Shown: positions 15,886-24,695, counted from the first letter of the stretch. The stretch: 64,000 nt of DNA from Rossellomorea marisflavi (GCF_009806575.1 NZ_CP047095.1:786001-850000); one strand, 5' to 3'. The notes: a model not told the origin generated them from the letters alone. A program made the numbers and translations.

Positions 15886-16578
15886 GTGGGAAATGGGATT
15901 GTGTGTGAATCGGTGACGAAGGAATTCAAGGGGGATGGAATCGGGACCAAGGCGTTGGACGGGGTGAATTTGACGTTTCATGATGGAGAGTTCGTATCGA
16001 TTGTCGGTACCTCGGGTTCCGGGAAATCTACCCTTCTCAGCCTGATCGGGACGCTGGATGCACCGACTTCAGGAACCGTCATGATCGGGGAGAAAGATGT
16101 CCGGAAGATGAAGAAAAATGAGCTTGCCGATTTCCGTTTTGAAACGATCGGTTTCATCTTTCAGCAGTTCCATCTCCTCCCGACCCTTACATCACTCGAA
16201 AATGTCATGGCCCCATTGTTTGCCCGGAAGGTCTCTTACAATAAAAAAGAAAAGGCGATGGCGGTCCTTGAAAAAGTAGGGCTGAAAGATAAGATGAATT
16301 CCCTCCCATCCCAGCTCTCGGGTGGTCAGCAGCAGCGGGTTGCCATTGCCAGGGCACTGATTCATGAACCGAAGTGGCTCCTTGCCGATGAGCCGACGGG
16401 GAATCTCGATTCGGAAACGGGAGAGGTGATTTTCGAAACCCTCTCAGCCCTTAACAGGGAAACGGGCTGCGGCGTCATCTTCGTCACACATGATCCCGCC
16501 CTTGCGGCGAAAGCGGATCGCATCATCGAGATGAAGGATGCCCGGGTGATTTCGGACAGGGCAGGCATGGCTCTATGA
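15886..16578 (+). CDS. ABC transporter ATP-binding protein (MacB/LolD type)
   Basis: A 230-residue ATPase. Walker A GTSGSGKST, Q-loop FIFQQFHLLPTLT, signature LSGGQQQRVAIARAL, Walker B WLLADEPTGNLD and switch His in VTHDP are all present. GTG start behind AAGGAGG. It overlaps the FtsX-type permease gene by 4 bases (ATGA). In Firmicutes such pairs export peptides or sense antimicrobial compounds; no substrate can be assigned here. An apparent 3' remnant of a second copy of this gene lies at 19868-19966. Confidence 0.92.
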   Translation: MGNGIVCESVTKEFKGDGIGTKALDGVNLTFHDGEFVSIVGTSGSGKSTLLSLIGTLDAPTSGTVMIGEKDVRKMKKNELADFRFETIGFIFQQFHLLPTLTSLENVMAPLFARKVSYNKKEKAMAVLEKVGLKDKMNSLPSQLSGGQQQRVAIARALIHEPKWLLADEPTGNLDSETGEVIFETLSALNRETGCGVIFVTHDPALAAKADRIIEMKDARVISDRAGMAL

Positions 16579-19500
16579 TGAGGTTCATCTGGAATAGCTG
16601 GTGGCGGAATAAGGGGCGATTCATCCTGCTGTTGGTCGGGGCACTCATCGTCAGCACGGGGCTCAGCTATCTGGTCGGGGTGACCCAGTCCAATTCGGGA
16701 ACGGTCGTGGATGAACTGCAACAGCGCTGGAAGTCCTCCTACCATATCGTCGTCCGACCCGCCGATTCCCGCGGCGTGACAGAAGAGTTGAATCTTCTCG
16801 AACCGAACTACCAGAGCGGTTTATCAGGCGGGATCACCATGGAACAGCTGGAGACAGTGAAAGGGATCGGCGATGTCGAGGTGGCGGCACCGATTGCCAT
16901 GATCGGGTTTGTGGATAATGAAACGACTTTAGAAAGAGTGACCTTTCAGGATCCCGGGATCTATCGCGTAGAGTATATGGAGGAGCTGACGAACGGCAAC
17001 GAGACTCAAAAAAATGGATTCAATAGTTACTATTCGGTCGGCTGGGCAGATGAAGGAATGGGGGAACATGGGACATTTAATTATGAAGGTGATGTTCCCC
17101 TTTCAGTCATTTCGGAGGTCATGCTGGCCGGGGTCGACCCTGAGGCTGAGAATGCCCTTGTGGGTCTTGAGGGAGCTGTGGTCGAAGGGTACAACAGCCG
17201 ATACTTTGAGGAAAACGATAAAGCGACCCAGTCACAATTCGAAGAGATGGTAGAAACCAATATCCCGGTCCTATTGAGCAATGTGGACTTTGTCGAAAGT
17301 AAGCAGTTTTATAACATTACCAAACTTGACATTCCATTTCCTGTAGAAGAACGAGATAAGACGATGGAAAGCATTAAGGAAAAAGGTGGAGAACAGTATC
17401 TGGATAAGCAAGAAGGAGAAGAAATCGAATCCTACTCGTTCACCTCCAAGGAAGCACATGAAAAATACATCAAAAATATTGTGGATCCTTCGGCCAATGA
17501 TTCGCGATTGGCCCTGGACCCGATTGTCCTATTCAAAGCGTCACCGGTTGAGTATCGTCCGGTGTCCAGCCCGTTCCCGGAAAGATGGCCGTTTGCTTAC
17601 GAGGTAAAGCCTTATTTGATCCCCGATGACGTGCAATTGTTGGAGCGGGAAGCGTACCGTCAAGTCAATCTCTTTGGAGAAAGATTGCAAGATGGGAAAC
17701 GCCTAAGGCTCGATATTAAAGGTGTCTATGACCCTACCAAGCTTGAAATTTCGAAAGATCCATTAACAGAGCTTCCGATGGAAACGTATTTCCCGGCAAA
17801 ATCAAACTTAGTGATGGATGAGGATCAGAATCCCGTCAATCCGCCAGTTGAGATGATGCCGACGAACAACCCATATGGATTCCTCACAAAGCCGCCGATG
17901 ATGCTGACGACCCTGGAGGCCGCGGAGAAGGTGCTGGGGGAAGAGCCCGTTTCCTCGATCCGGGTCAAAGTGAAAGGCGTCGAAACCATGAATGATGAGA
18001 GCGAGAAACGCCTTCAAGCCGTGGCCGATCAAATCGAGAAGGAAACGGGTCTGATCACTGACATCACCCTCGGTTCCTCCCCTCAACCGGCTCTGACCCA
18101 TGTCCCCGGTTTGAAAGGGAAGGAAGGAATCGGATGGGTGGAACAGCCGTGGATCAAGATCGGATCCTCCATGACGATCTTCAAGGAAGCGAAGGTCGGA
18201 CTGAGCGCCATCATTGCAAGTGTGATCCTTGTTGCCATCGTCTATGTCTTCTCGTCTAACCTGATCATGATGTTCACGAGGAAGAAGGAATTTGCCGTTC
18301 TCCTCTCCATCGGCTGGAGACCGAATCAGCTGTCGAAGCTCCTGTTCATGGAAGCCATACTCCTCGGAAGCTTCGTCTCGCTTGTGAGCTGGGTCATCCT
18401 TGGGTACTTCTATGTGAGCTCGAGCGTTTCCACATCAATCGTGCGCTTTATCCTCATCGGTTGTTTCGGTCTTCTGATCTACCTACTTGGTACGGTCATA
18501 CCGGCCATCCTAGTGCGGAAAATCAAACCGTACGAAGCGATGAGGAGTGGTGAAATCACCGCCGTTGGTAGGCGGTTACTGCCTTCCTCATCCATTTTCA
18601 CCATGAGTGTGAACCATTTTATCGGAACGTGGAAACGGAGCATCCTTTCCATTGTCTCCATCGCTCTTCCGACGGGTCTCTTCATCCTCTTCCTCTTCAT
18701 CACTTTCAGGCTGAAGGGGGTCATGTTTGCCACATGGCTCGGGGAATACGTCGCCATGGAAGTCGGGGCCATGCATTATATCGCCATGGGTGTCGCCCTT
18801 CTCATTGCCATTCTGACGACAACGGAGATCATCTGGCAGAACGTGTCTGAGAGGAAGCCCGAGATTGCCCTACTGAAATCCGTCGGGTGGCAGAACGGGA
18901 AGATCCGCAGGCTTGTCCTGTATGAAGGACTCCTCAGCGGCCTTGCAGCCGGCATCCTCGGCCTGGTGATCGCCATTACGGCCATCTGGAGAATTTACGG
19001 AGAATTCCCGACGGAGCATCTTCCGTTCATTCTGGCCTGCATCCTCATCCCGATCGCAACGGGTATGCTTGGGGCCTTATTTCCGGCAGCGGCGGCGGTC
19101 AAGGTCATGCCGTACCAGGCGCTGGGGGGAAGTGCCGACACTTCAGAGAAGACGGAAAAAGGGTTTAAAGTCGTCCTTGTGACAGGAGGCATCATCCTTT
19201 TTGCCGGCATGATTGCCGTGCTCGCCAATGCCGTGCCTCAGGTCAAAGAGTCAGCATCGGAAAAGGTGGATCCTTCTACGGTGAAGGGGACGGATGGAGA
19301 GACAGAAAGTGTGTTCAAGCAAGAGGAGAAAAAAGAAAAACCTGAGGACAAAGACAGTGAGGAAGACCGTGATTCGCAGTCAATCGAGAATAAAGCCTGG
19401 ATGGTCGCAGAGCTCGGTGATGAAGTGACGGAGGATCAGTCCTTAAGGATTTTATTTAAAGAAGCTGAAGCAGAGGAGCCCATTAGCCCCGAGAACCCCG

Positions 19501-19829
19501 ATAACCGAATCATTACATTGCAGGGGGAGTTTTATCTGGATGCACGTAAGGATGATGAATATTCAATTGATGACACAGAGTTCACCCTGAAAGGACTTGA
19601 TCTTATGGATGATCAGAACAATGTCTACACGCCTGTTCAAACAAACGTCCTTGAGAAGGAGAAATGGAACAATATCAAACTTCTAAAAGGTGGCCATGTC
19701 ATTCTTCAACTAAGCTTTGAAGTACCAAAGGACGCTACTCCACTCTACATGAGGAGAGCCACAAGCGGGAAGCCACGACCTTACTTATTGATTGATTTGA
19801 AGGGGATGGGTGAGGAAGCAACAGAGTGA
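16575..19829 (+). CDS. giant FtsX-type ABC permease with extra C-terminal domain
   Basis: A 1084-residue permease. TM1 (about residues 14-36) is followed by a large extracytoplasmic region (about 40-540), then a four-helix FtsX block near 545-660, further helices around 690-850, a last helix (VVLVTGGIILFAGMIAVLANAV) near 870-890, a highly charged linker rich in Glu and Lys, and a soluble domain from about residue 970 (ENPDNRIITLQGEFYL...EKWNNIKLLKGGHVILQLSFEVPKD) that looks like a DUF4352-type immunoglobulin-like fold. Typical family members are 650-860 residues and lack this tail. The same TM1 and tail recur in the next gene. Works with the ATPase at 15886. Confidence 0.9.
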   Translation: MMRFIWNSWWRNKGRFILLLVGALIVSTGLSYLVGVTQSNSGTVVDELQQRWKSSYHIVVRPADSRGVTEELNLLEPNYQSGLSGGITMEQLETVKGIGDVEVAAPIAMIGFVDNETTLERVTFQDPGIYRVEYMEELTNGNETQKNGFNSYYSVGWADEGMGEHGTFNYEGDVPLSVISEVMLAGVDPEAENALVGLEGAVVEGYNSRYFEENDKATQSQFEEMVETNIPVLLSNVDFVESKQFYNITKLDIPFPVEERDKTMESIKEKGGEQYLDKQEGEEIESYSFTSKEAHEKYIKNIVDPSANDSRLALDPIVLFKASPVEYRPVSSPFPERWPFAYEVKPYLIPDDVQLLEREAYRQVNLFGERLQDGKRLRLDIKGVYDPTKLEISKDPLTELPMETYFPAKSNLVMDEDQNPVNPPVEMMPTNNPYGFLTKPPMMLTTLEAAEKVLGEEPVSSIRVKVKGVETMNDESEKRLQAVADQIEKETGLITDITLGSSPQPALTHVPGLKGKEGIGWVEQPWIKIGSSMTIFKEAKVGLSAIIASVILVAIVYVFSSNLIMMFTRKKEFAVLLSIGWRPNQLSKLLFMEAILLGSFVSLVSWVILGYFYVSSSVSTSIVRFILIGCFGLLIYLLGTVIPAILVRKIKPYEAMRSGEITAVGRRLLPSSSIFTMSVNHFIGTWKRSILSIVSIALPTGLFILFLFITFRLKGVMFATWLGEYVAMEVGAMHYIAMGVALLIAILTTTEIIWQNVSERKPEIALLKSVGWQNGKIRRLVLYEGLLSGLAAGILGLVIAITAIWRIYGEFPTEHLPFILACILIPIATGMLGALFPAAAAVKVMPYQALGGSADTSEKTEKGFKVVLVTGGIILFAGMIAVLANAVPQVKESASEKVDPSTVKGTDGETESVFKQEEKKEKPEDKDSEEDRDSQSIENKAWMVAELGDEVTEDQSLRILFKEAEAEEPISPENPDNRIITLQGEFYLDARKDDEYSIDDTEFTLKGLDLMDDQNNVYTPVQTNVLEKEKWNNIKLLKGGHVILQLSFEVPKDATPLYMRRATSGKPRPYLLIDLKGMGEEATE

Positions 19830-19867
19830 TGGGAGTTAATGTGGAACATAAAAAAGGGGGAGTATGT

Positions 19868-19966
19868 GTGAGGATCATGAATGTGGTAGAACTGTCGATA
19901 AGAGAATTCAAAGTAAATGAGAAGGATATCCAGATGATTACAGGGAAGGCAGGTGAGGCCTTATGA
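19868..19966 (+). pseudogene. 32-codon ORF, probable 3' remnant of a duplicated ABC ATPase gene
   Basis: GTG behind GGGGGAG opens 32 codons ending ITGKAGEAL-TGA. The last 25 bases (GGCAGG..GGC..TATGA) align with the end of the ATPase gene at 16560-16578 (GGGCAGGCATGGCTCTATGA), and both end in the same ATGA overlap with the following gene. I read it as the scar of a duplicated ATPase-permease unit that may still be translated and coupled to the next gene. Confidence 0.45.
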
Positions 19967-20565
19967 AGAAACTCATCCTTTCATTGGCCGGGGCACTCAT
20001 TGTTATCGCGGGGATCAGCTATCTGGTTGTGGTGATGTCCGGTTCGGGTACGGATGAAAAAACGACAGGCAAACAGGAAGAAAAGAGCAAAGAGAAAGAA
20101 GGGAACGAATCGCAAGAAGCATTGGCCGCTTTGGAAAAAGGGGCTAATAAAGTAACATTGGGTGAAGCAAAAGAATCCTTTGAATATTCTATTGTAGTGG
20201 ACCAGGCAGAACCTGTAGAGAAGATTGCTCCGGAGAACCCCGACAATGAGATCATTACGCTTCAGGGGGAAGTGAAAATGCTCCCCAATGAAAACACAGA
20301 AGAGGGATCGAATACAGATACACCATTTGCCCTCAGAGGTCAGATTGTAATCGATGAAAACGGAGAAGAATACGAAGCCATCCAAACGACATTTGTTAAA
20401 AAGGAACGCTGGAACAATGCAAATATTAAGCCTGATGGGCACATCATCTTTCTAAAAAGCTTTGAAATACCGAAAGATACGAAAGTCCTTTATTACAAAA
20501 TGGATAAAAACGGAATGCTTTTGTCGGATCTGCTTGTTGATTTGGAGGCGTTGGATAGAGAATAA
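19963..20565 (+). CDS. membrane-anchored protein derived from the FtsX permease (TM1 plus C-terminal domain)
   Basis: A 200-residue protein: one N-terminal helix (LILSLAGALIVIAGISYLVVV), a charged Glu/Lys linker, and a soluble domain from about residue 85. The helix closely matches TM1 of the upstream permease (VGALIVSTGLSYLVGV there), also at DNA level, and the soluble domain matches the permease tail (APENPDNEIITLQGE, then ERWNN and SFEIPKD). Everything between, about 900 residues, is absent. Starts in an ATGA overlap. The parsimonious reading is duplication followed by a large in-frame internal deletion. It may act as a membrane-tethered partner or decoy of the transporter. Confidence 0.75.
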   Translation: MKKLILSLAGALIVIAGISYLVVVMSGSGTDEKTTGKQEEKSKEKEGNESQEALAALEKGANKVTLGEAKESFEYSIVVDQAEPVEKIAPENPDNEIITLQGEVKMLPNENTEEGSNTDTPFALRGQIVIDENGEEYEAIQTTFVKKERWNNANIKPDGHIIFLKSFEIPKDTKVLYYKMDKNGMLLSDLLVDLEALDRE

Positions 20566-20678
20566 GGTTGCTATGCGTCCGCCATATATGAATGGAATGG
20601 TAGAAATTTGAAACTATTCTCGAGCACGTTCGTATGTATAGGAAAGATGGATTCCACTCGACGAAGGAGGAAACCGAT

Positions 20679-20852
20679 ATGTGGTGGTTTGTCATACTGA
20701 TTGTTGGGGTTTTATTGTTCGCGTTATTCATTGACTGGAGGCGCAGGAGAAACAACAATAACCCTCATATCCCAACCGATCCGAATGCGAAGCCGGGTGA
20801 CAGTTCGAATTATATGATGGGGGACAATCGACATACTGGAAGTGGTCAGTAG
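20679..20852 (+). CDS. small single-helix membrane protein
   Basis: A 57-residue protein: one hydrophobic helix (WWFVILIVGVLLFALFIDW), an arginine cluster, then a hydrophilic Asn/Pro/Gly-rich tail. The ATG at 20679 follows GAAGGAGG; the frame is open 45 bases earlier but without a ribosome site. Family not recognised. About 100 bases after the permease-derived gene. Confidence 0.65.
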   Translation: MWWFVILIVGVLLFALFIDWRRRRNNNNPHIPTDPNAKPGDSSNYMMGDNRHTGSGQ

Positions 20853-20929
20853 GGGAAGGGGAAATCGCATTTCTTCTTCTGTCACTGGTGAGAATGTTTT
20901 ATTTTAGAGTTTGGATAAATGGAAATGTG

Positions 20930-21055
20930 ACCGTTCCTTTCCGCTGCAGACGCTTGCTTTCCGCGGGGAGGAGATCGAGCCTCCTCGTGCCTGCGGGGTC
21001 TCGCTTCTCCTCCTTTCCGCAGGAGTCAAGCGCCTTTCGCTTCAATGCACTCTTT
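20930..21055 (+). repeat. Bacillaceae GC-rich intergenic repeat, copy 1
   Basis: A GC-rich block containing CGCTTGCTTTCCGCGGGGAG, a GGAGGAGATCGAGCCTCCTCG hairpin, CCTGCGGGGTCTCGC and CCGCAGGAGTCAAGCGC. I recognise this as the dispersed non-coding repeat seen in many Bacillaceae genomes. It contrasts strongly in composition with its flanks. No gene is supported between 20853 and 21303. Confidence 0.7.
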
Positions 21056-21164
21056 GGTTTGAACAGGTGAGCGCTCGTAAAAAGATACGAGGAATCAGAG
21101 GTCTTTACATAGAGTACGTATCAATAGATATCTAGATTGCTGGCCCCCTGTCATATCACAGAGT

Positions 21165-21245
21165 GAAGTGCAGAGGAGGGAGTCCGACTCCAACGGGAAA
21201 CAGCTCACCGCGAGCCCCGTGGAAAGCGGACTCCCGCAGCGAAAC
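21165..21245 (-). repeat. Bacillaceae GC-rich intergenic repeat, degenerate copy 2 (inverted)
   Basis: GGAGGGAGTCCGACTCC, then AACAGCTCACCGCGAGCCCC, then GGAAAGCGGACTCCCGCAGC: the same building blocks as copy 1 but on the opposite strand and more decayed. The two copies face each other across about 110 bases. Confidence 0.5.
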
Positions 21246-21303
21246 GAAACGTATTGTATTAGAGATGCACACCCAATGGAATGGGACAGGAGAGGGATCC
21301 AAC

Positions 21304-21519
21304 ATGACAACCGTTACCTTCACTGCCAGCACGGCAGGAGAAGATGCACGTATGGAGCAAACGTTCAGCCTTGAGGAACTGGATATTGATGAAAGTGGAA
21401 GCAAAGAAGAAATCGCACATGCCATTCGAAGATGCTTTGAATCCTGGCTCATGGACTCTGTTTCGTTTTCTATTGTGGTAGATGGGTTGGACGTGGACGT
21501 AAGTGGGGAGCAGGATTAA
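21304..21519 (+). CDS. small acidic protein, unknown
   Basis: A 71-residue acidic protein (MTTVTFTAST..., FSLEELDIDE, a C-terminal VSFSIVVDGLDVDVSGEQD). The ATG at 21304 follows AGGAGAGG. No membrane segment, no motif that I recognise; the alternating hydrophobic pattern at the end suggests a beta-strand. Followed by its own terminator, which supports a real gene. Confidence 0.65.
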   Translation: MTTVTFTASTAGEDARMEQTFSLEELDIDESGSKEEIAHAIRRCFESWLMDSVSFSIVVDGLDVDVSGEQD

Positions 21520-21522
21520 CCG

Positions 21523-21553
21523 AACAGGGGGAAAGGGACTCCCTGTTTTTTTG
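21523..21553 (+). terminator. intrinsic terminator
   Basis: AACAGGG (21523-21529) pairs with CCCTGTT (21541-21547), followed by TTTTTT. Confidence 0.85.
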
Positions 21554-21612
21554 CATGAAAAAGCAAGATGTTCATTTTAGTTAATGGTATATTTAAACAA
21601 AAAAGGTGTGGA

Positions 21613-21996
21613 ATGGAGATACGTTATGTTGCATTGGCCATGCTTCTAGTAAGTATCCTGTGCGGTTGTCAGCGTCTCGACACGGTCGAAGTGGTCAACA
21701 ATCACGGGGAGATTCAGAATAGCCAAGGGTTAAAGACATTTGCAAAGAATGTCAAAGAGGGGAAATCCCAGGTCATCGATTATGTAAGTTACGGGATCGA
21801 GGGCCAACGGGTCGTACATAACCTGGACTATTCGGGCAAGCAGTTCGAGGTGACTCACAGCGTAGATGGTGAACTTATCGAAGAATATGTCTGTGGGAAC
21901 TTCACGATTACACAGGGGAACGACGGAGAGCATTATAGCTTGGAAGGATGCGATTTTGAGAAAGACGGAAAGCTTCAGCTCGCACCTGTTCAATGA
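21613..21996 (+). CDS. DUF4362 lipoprotein
   Basis: A 127-residue secreted lipoprotein. The N-terminal signal ends in SILCGC with the lipidated Cys near residue 19. The mature part has the DUF4362 pattern: VEVVNNHGEIQNSQGLKTF, NVKEGKSQVIDYVSYGIEG, then HNLDYSGK. The ATG at 21613 has AAGGTG upstream; an in-frame start 45 bases earlier lacks one. Function of this family is unknown. The NUDIX gene follows after 24 bases. Confidence 0.8.
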   Translation: MEIRYVALAMLLVSILCGCQRLDTVEVVNNHGEIQNSQGLKTFAKNVKEGKSQVIDYVSYGIEGQRVVHNLDYSGKQFEVTHSVDGELIEEYVCGNFTITQGNDGEHYSLEGCDFEKDGKLQLAPVQ

Positions 21997-22020
21997 TGAA
22001 AGAAACGGAGAGAAGACAAT

Positions 22021-22509
22021 ATGACAGTTCAGAAGTTTCACAGAGCATTCGGCGTGTACGGAATTTATGCCAGGGACGGGAAGCTCCTGGTCATCCTGAA
22101 GAACGGGGGACCCTACATTCACCGGTATGATCTTCCGGGAGGGAGTCTCGAAGACGGGGAATCGCTGAATGAGGCCATGAAGAGAGAGTTCCTGGAGGAA
22201 ACGGGTGTGGAAATCGAAATCGAAGAGAACATTGGTGTGACGGACTTCAAGCTCCCGTGGGAATGGCGTGGCTTCACCAATGTACATCATATCGCCGTCT
22301 ATTATTCTGTCAGGAAAATCGGTGGTGGGATCGCGGTACCCGAGCAATTCGAGGGGCAGGATTCCCTGGGGGCTGTATGGGTGTCGGAAGACGATGTGTC
22401 CATAGAGAATGCGTCTCCGCTCGTGCTGAAGGCATTCGAGTGGCTGCGGACCGGCGGGCTTGGCGAAGCTGTTGTATATGATGAGTGGGAAGTGCTATCG
22501 GGGAAATAG
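22021..22509 (+). CDS. NUDIX hydrolase
   Basis: A 162-residue NUDIX protein. The Nudix box reads GGSLEDGESLNEAMKREFLEETGV (residues about 39-62), with the REFLEE metal-binding helix intact. The preceding LVILKNGGPYIHRYDLPGG is the substrate platform. It hydrolyses a nucleoside diphosphate linked to an unknown group. ATG behind GGAGAG; the next frame starts immediately after its stop. Confidence 0.9.
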   Translation: MTVQKFHRAFGVYGIYARDGKLLVILKNGGPYIHRYDLPGGSLEDGESLNEAMKREFLEETGVEIEIEENIGVTDFKLPWEWRGFTNVHHIAVYYSVRKIGGGIAVPEQFEGQDSLGAVWVSEDDVSIENASPLVLKAFEWLRTGGLGEAVVYDEWEVLSGK

Positions 22510-22857
22510 ATGAGTTGGAGAAAGGAAGTGGGATTGCCGATGATCAGCATTGCTGGTATGGTACCCACTGCTGTTTGTCCTGCTGGGAGTCATTGCCGGG
22601 CTGATGATGAAGGTTTCCGTAGGGCGGGCTGTCACGCTGATGGTCATGGGCTTTTTCCTTTCCAATCTGGCCATGTTCATCCTGCTATCGGGAGCAACGG
22701 AACACATATCGGTGCTGAGCGGGATATCCTTTTCAGAAGTGGTTTCCGAAATGCTCGTTCCTTCGATGTACGCCTGTATATCCTTCTCTTGCTGATTGGG
22801 TACCTGGTGACCTGTTTGGTGAAACGAGGCATGCGGAGCCGGGGTGCCAGACGGTAA
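22510..22857 (+). pseudogene. small membrane protein with two frame changes
   Basis: The hydrophobic reading WYPLLFVLLGVIAGLMMKV, LMVMGFFLSNLAMFILL and SEVVSEMLVPSMYAC lies in one frame (from about 22556 to 22785), but the ribosome-site-proximal start (22510 or a TTG at 22534) and the last helix ILLLLIGYLVTCLVKRG with its TAA at 22855 lie in another. A one-base gain near 22555 and a one-base loss near 22785 would explain this. The intact protein would have three or four helices. Family not recognised. A TTG at 22550 could rescue the first shift but has no ribosome site. Confidence 0.55.
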
Positions 22858-22879
22858 GGTGAACAGCATCATATAAAAC

Positions 22880-22911
22880 GTGCATCTCCTAAAGGATGAT
22901 GCACTTTTTTT
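22880..22911 (+). terminator. intrinsic terminator
   Basis: GTGCATC (22880-22886) pairs with GATGCAC (22898-22904), then seven T. Lies between convergent genes. Confidence 0.8.
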
Positions 22912-22922
22912 CTATGAATCAA

Positions 22923-23792
22923 TCAATCCCAATGCTCGGCATGATCCTCAATAAGAGAGATCATGGAAGCGATGGCCGGTGAGATCCATTTGTCCTTATG
23001 ATACGCGACGAATGTGGTGATTTGATACGCCGGATCTTCAATGATGTCTCCTTTGAACGCGTGTTGATCGATTTCATTCTTCACGGTGAAATACGGGAGC
23101 ATGGAGCTTCCGAGGCCGCTCATGACACAGCGCTTTATGGCTTCGATGTTTCCGAATTCCACGCTTCCCTGGATCTCCAGACTTTGCTGATCGATGTACC
23201 GGTCGAACAGGCTCTTGTAGGCACATGTCTTTTCTGTATATAGGACGGTCCGTGTCGGATCGGTATCTTGTTCGGTTGGCGGTGATATCAGTACCATCGG
23301 CTCGTGCTTGATCGATTCCACGGTCAGCTCCTTCGGGGTCCAATCCTTCGTCTCGAGGATCAGGGCAAGGTCGATGGTGCCGTTCTGAAGCTCCGAGTGG
23401 AGATTGTGAAAGTCTATGGACGAAATCGACAGGTTCACGTTCGGGTATTTTCTTTTGTATTCGACGAGGATCTGTGGCAATCGGTAGCTCGTGAGGTGAT
23501 CGAATGCCCCGATCCGCAGGTTGCCACTCGGCTCATCATGATGGGTGGCCTTTTCCTTTACTTCTGTGTATAGGTCTATGATCTTGGTGGCGTAGGGGAA
23601 GAACTCTTTTCCGAAGGTGGTGAGGACCACTTTCTTCCCGAGTCGATCGAATAGGGGCTGATGAAGCTCATCTTCCAGGTCCTTGATGTGATTGGTGACG
23701 GAGGACTGGGCATACCCCAGCTCGTCTGCCGCTTTTTTGAATCCGCCTTTTTCGACGATGGTCTTGAATGTGAGCAGATGTCGCAGTTCCAT
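22923..23792 (-). CDS. LysR-family regulator
   Basis: A 289-residue LysR protein: winged helix at residues 1-60 (FKKAADELGYAQSSVTNHIKDLE) and a substrate-binding domain (GNLRIGAFDHLTSYRLPQIL, VDLALI-like patch, MSGLGSSMLPYFTVK). Divergent from a nitroreductase with 122 bases between starts, so it likely regulates that gene. Effector unknown; the pairing suggests a quinone- or nitro-compound response. Confidence 0.9.
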   Translation of the reverse strand: MELRHLLTFKTIVEKGGFKKAADELGYAQSSVTNHIKDLEDELHQPLFDRLGKKVVLTTFGKEFFPYATKIIDLYTEVKEKATHHDEPSGNLRIGAFDHLTSYRLPQILVEYKRKYPNVNLSISSIDFHNLHSELQNGTIDLALILETKDWTPKELTVESIKHEPMVLISPPTEQDTDPTRTVLYTEKTCAYKSLFDRYIDQQSLEIQGSVEFGNIEAIKRCVMSGLGSSMLPYFTVKNEIDQHAFKGDIIEDPAYQITTFVAYHKDKWISPAIASMISLIEDHAEHWD

Positions 23793-23914
23793 AGTGATTC
23801 TCCTTAAGTTCAGTATTACTGAACGTTTCGTTCTGATATATCTATTTTGCTAAACGATAGATGTTCACTACAATAAAAAGTGTCAATCACATTCAAGAAA
23901 AGGTGGATTCAATC

Positions 23915-24586
23915 ATGAGCAAAGATAGCACAAAACAAGCTGTACTCGACGCATTTTCATTCCGTCATGCCACAAAAGCATTCGATCCGGAGAAAAAAAT
24001 CTCCGATGCCGATTTTGACTATATCCTTGAGACAGGAAGGTTGTCACCGAGCTCCGTGGGCTATGAGCCTTGGAAATTCGTGATTCTTCAAAATCCCGAG
24101 ATCCGCGAGCAACTGCGCGAAGTAAGCTTCGGAGCACAAGGGCAGCTGCCGACTGCAAGTCATATGGTCATCATCCTTGCACGTAAGAATGCAACGCCAG
24201 AATCAGACTATGCGCAGCACCTGTTGAGAAACGTCAAGGAAGTACCCGATCACATGATGGACGAGATGGTGGCGGCGTATAGAAGATTCCAAGACGAGGA
24301 CATCAACATCTACGAAAGCGAACGGGCATTATTCGACTGGGCCAGCAAGCAAACGTACATCGCCCTCGGCAATATGATGACGTCAGCCGCGATGATCGGT
24401 ATCGATTCATGTCCAATCGAAGGATTCAACTATGAAAAAGCCTCCCTCATCCTCGAGGAAGCAGGTATCCTCGACAGCGAAAACTTCGGTATCTCCGTCA
24501 TGGCGGCATTCGGCTACCGTGCAGAGGAGCCTCACCGTGAGAAAGTCAGACAGCCGATCGAAGATGTCGTAGAGTGGGTGAAATAA
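23915..24586 (+). CDS. yfkO: NAD(P)H-dependent nitroreductase (YfkO/NfsB-like)
   Basis: A 223-residue FMN-dependent nitroreductase. [15 protein letters not shown] is the FMN-phosphate binding start, [17 protein letters not shown] the second FMN contact, [33 protein letters not shown] the dimer and FMN core. Close in all blocks to Bacillus YfkO. The ATG at 23915 follows AAGGTGG. Likely reduces nitroaromatics and quinones. Divergent LysR gene upstream and terminator downstream make it a monocistronic, regulated unit. Confidence 0.9.
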   Translation: MSKDSTKQAVLDAFSFRHATKAFDPEKKISDADFDYILETGRLSPSSVGYEPWKFVILQNPEIREQLREVSFGAQGQLPTASHMVIILARKNATPESDYAQHLLRNVKEVPDHMMDEMVAAYRRFQDEDINIYESERALFDWASKQTYIALGNMMTSAAMIGIDSCPIEGFNYEKASLILEEAGILDSENFGISVMAAFGYRAEEPHREKVRQPIEDVVEWVK

Positions 24587-24596
24587 GAGATAAAGA

Positions 24597-24632
24597 AAAG
24601 ACGCCGGTTTCTATGGAACTGGCGTCTTTTTT
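24597..24632 (+). terminator. intrinsic terminator
   Basis: AAAAGACGCC (24597-24606) pairs with GGCGTCTTTT (24621-24630), followed by TT. Confidence 0.9.
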
Positions 24633-24695
24633 GCAACTTTATTTATACAAAAAATGGTATAGTAATAAAAAACCTACATACGGGAGGACTTCCCC

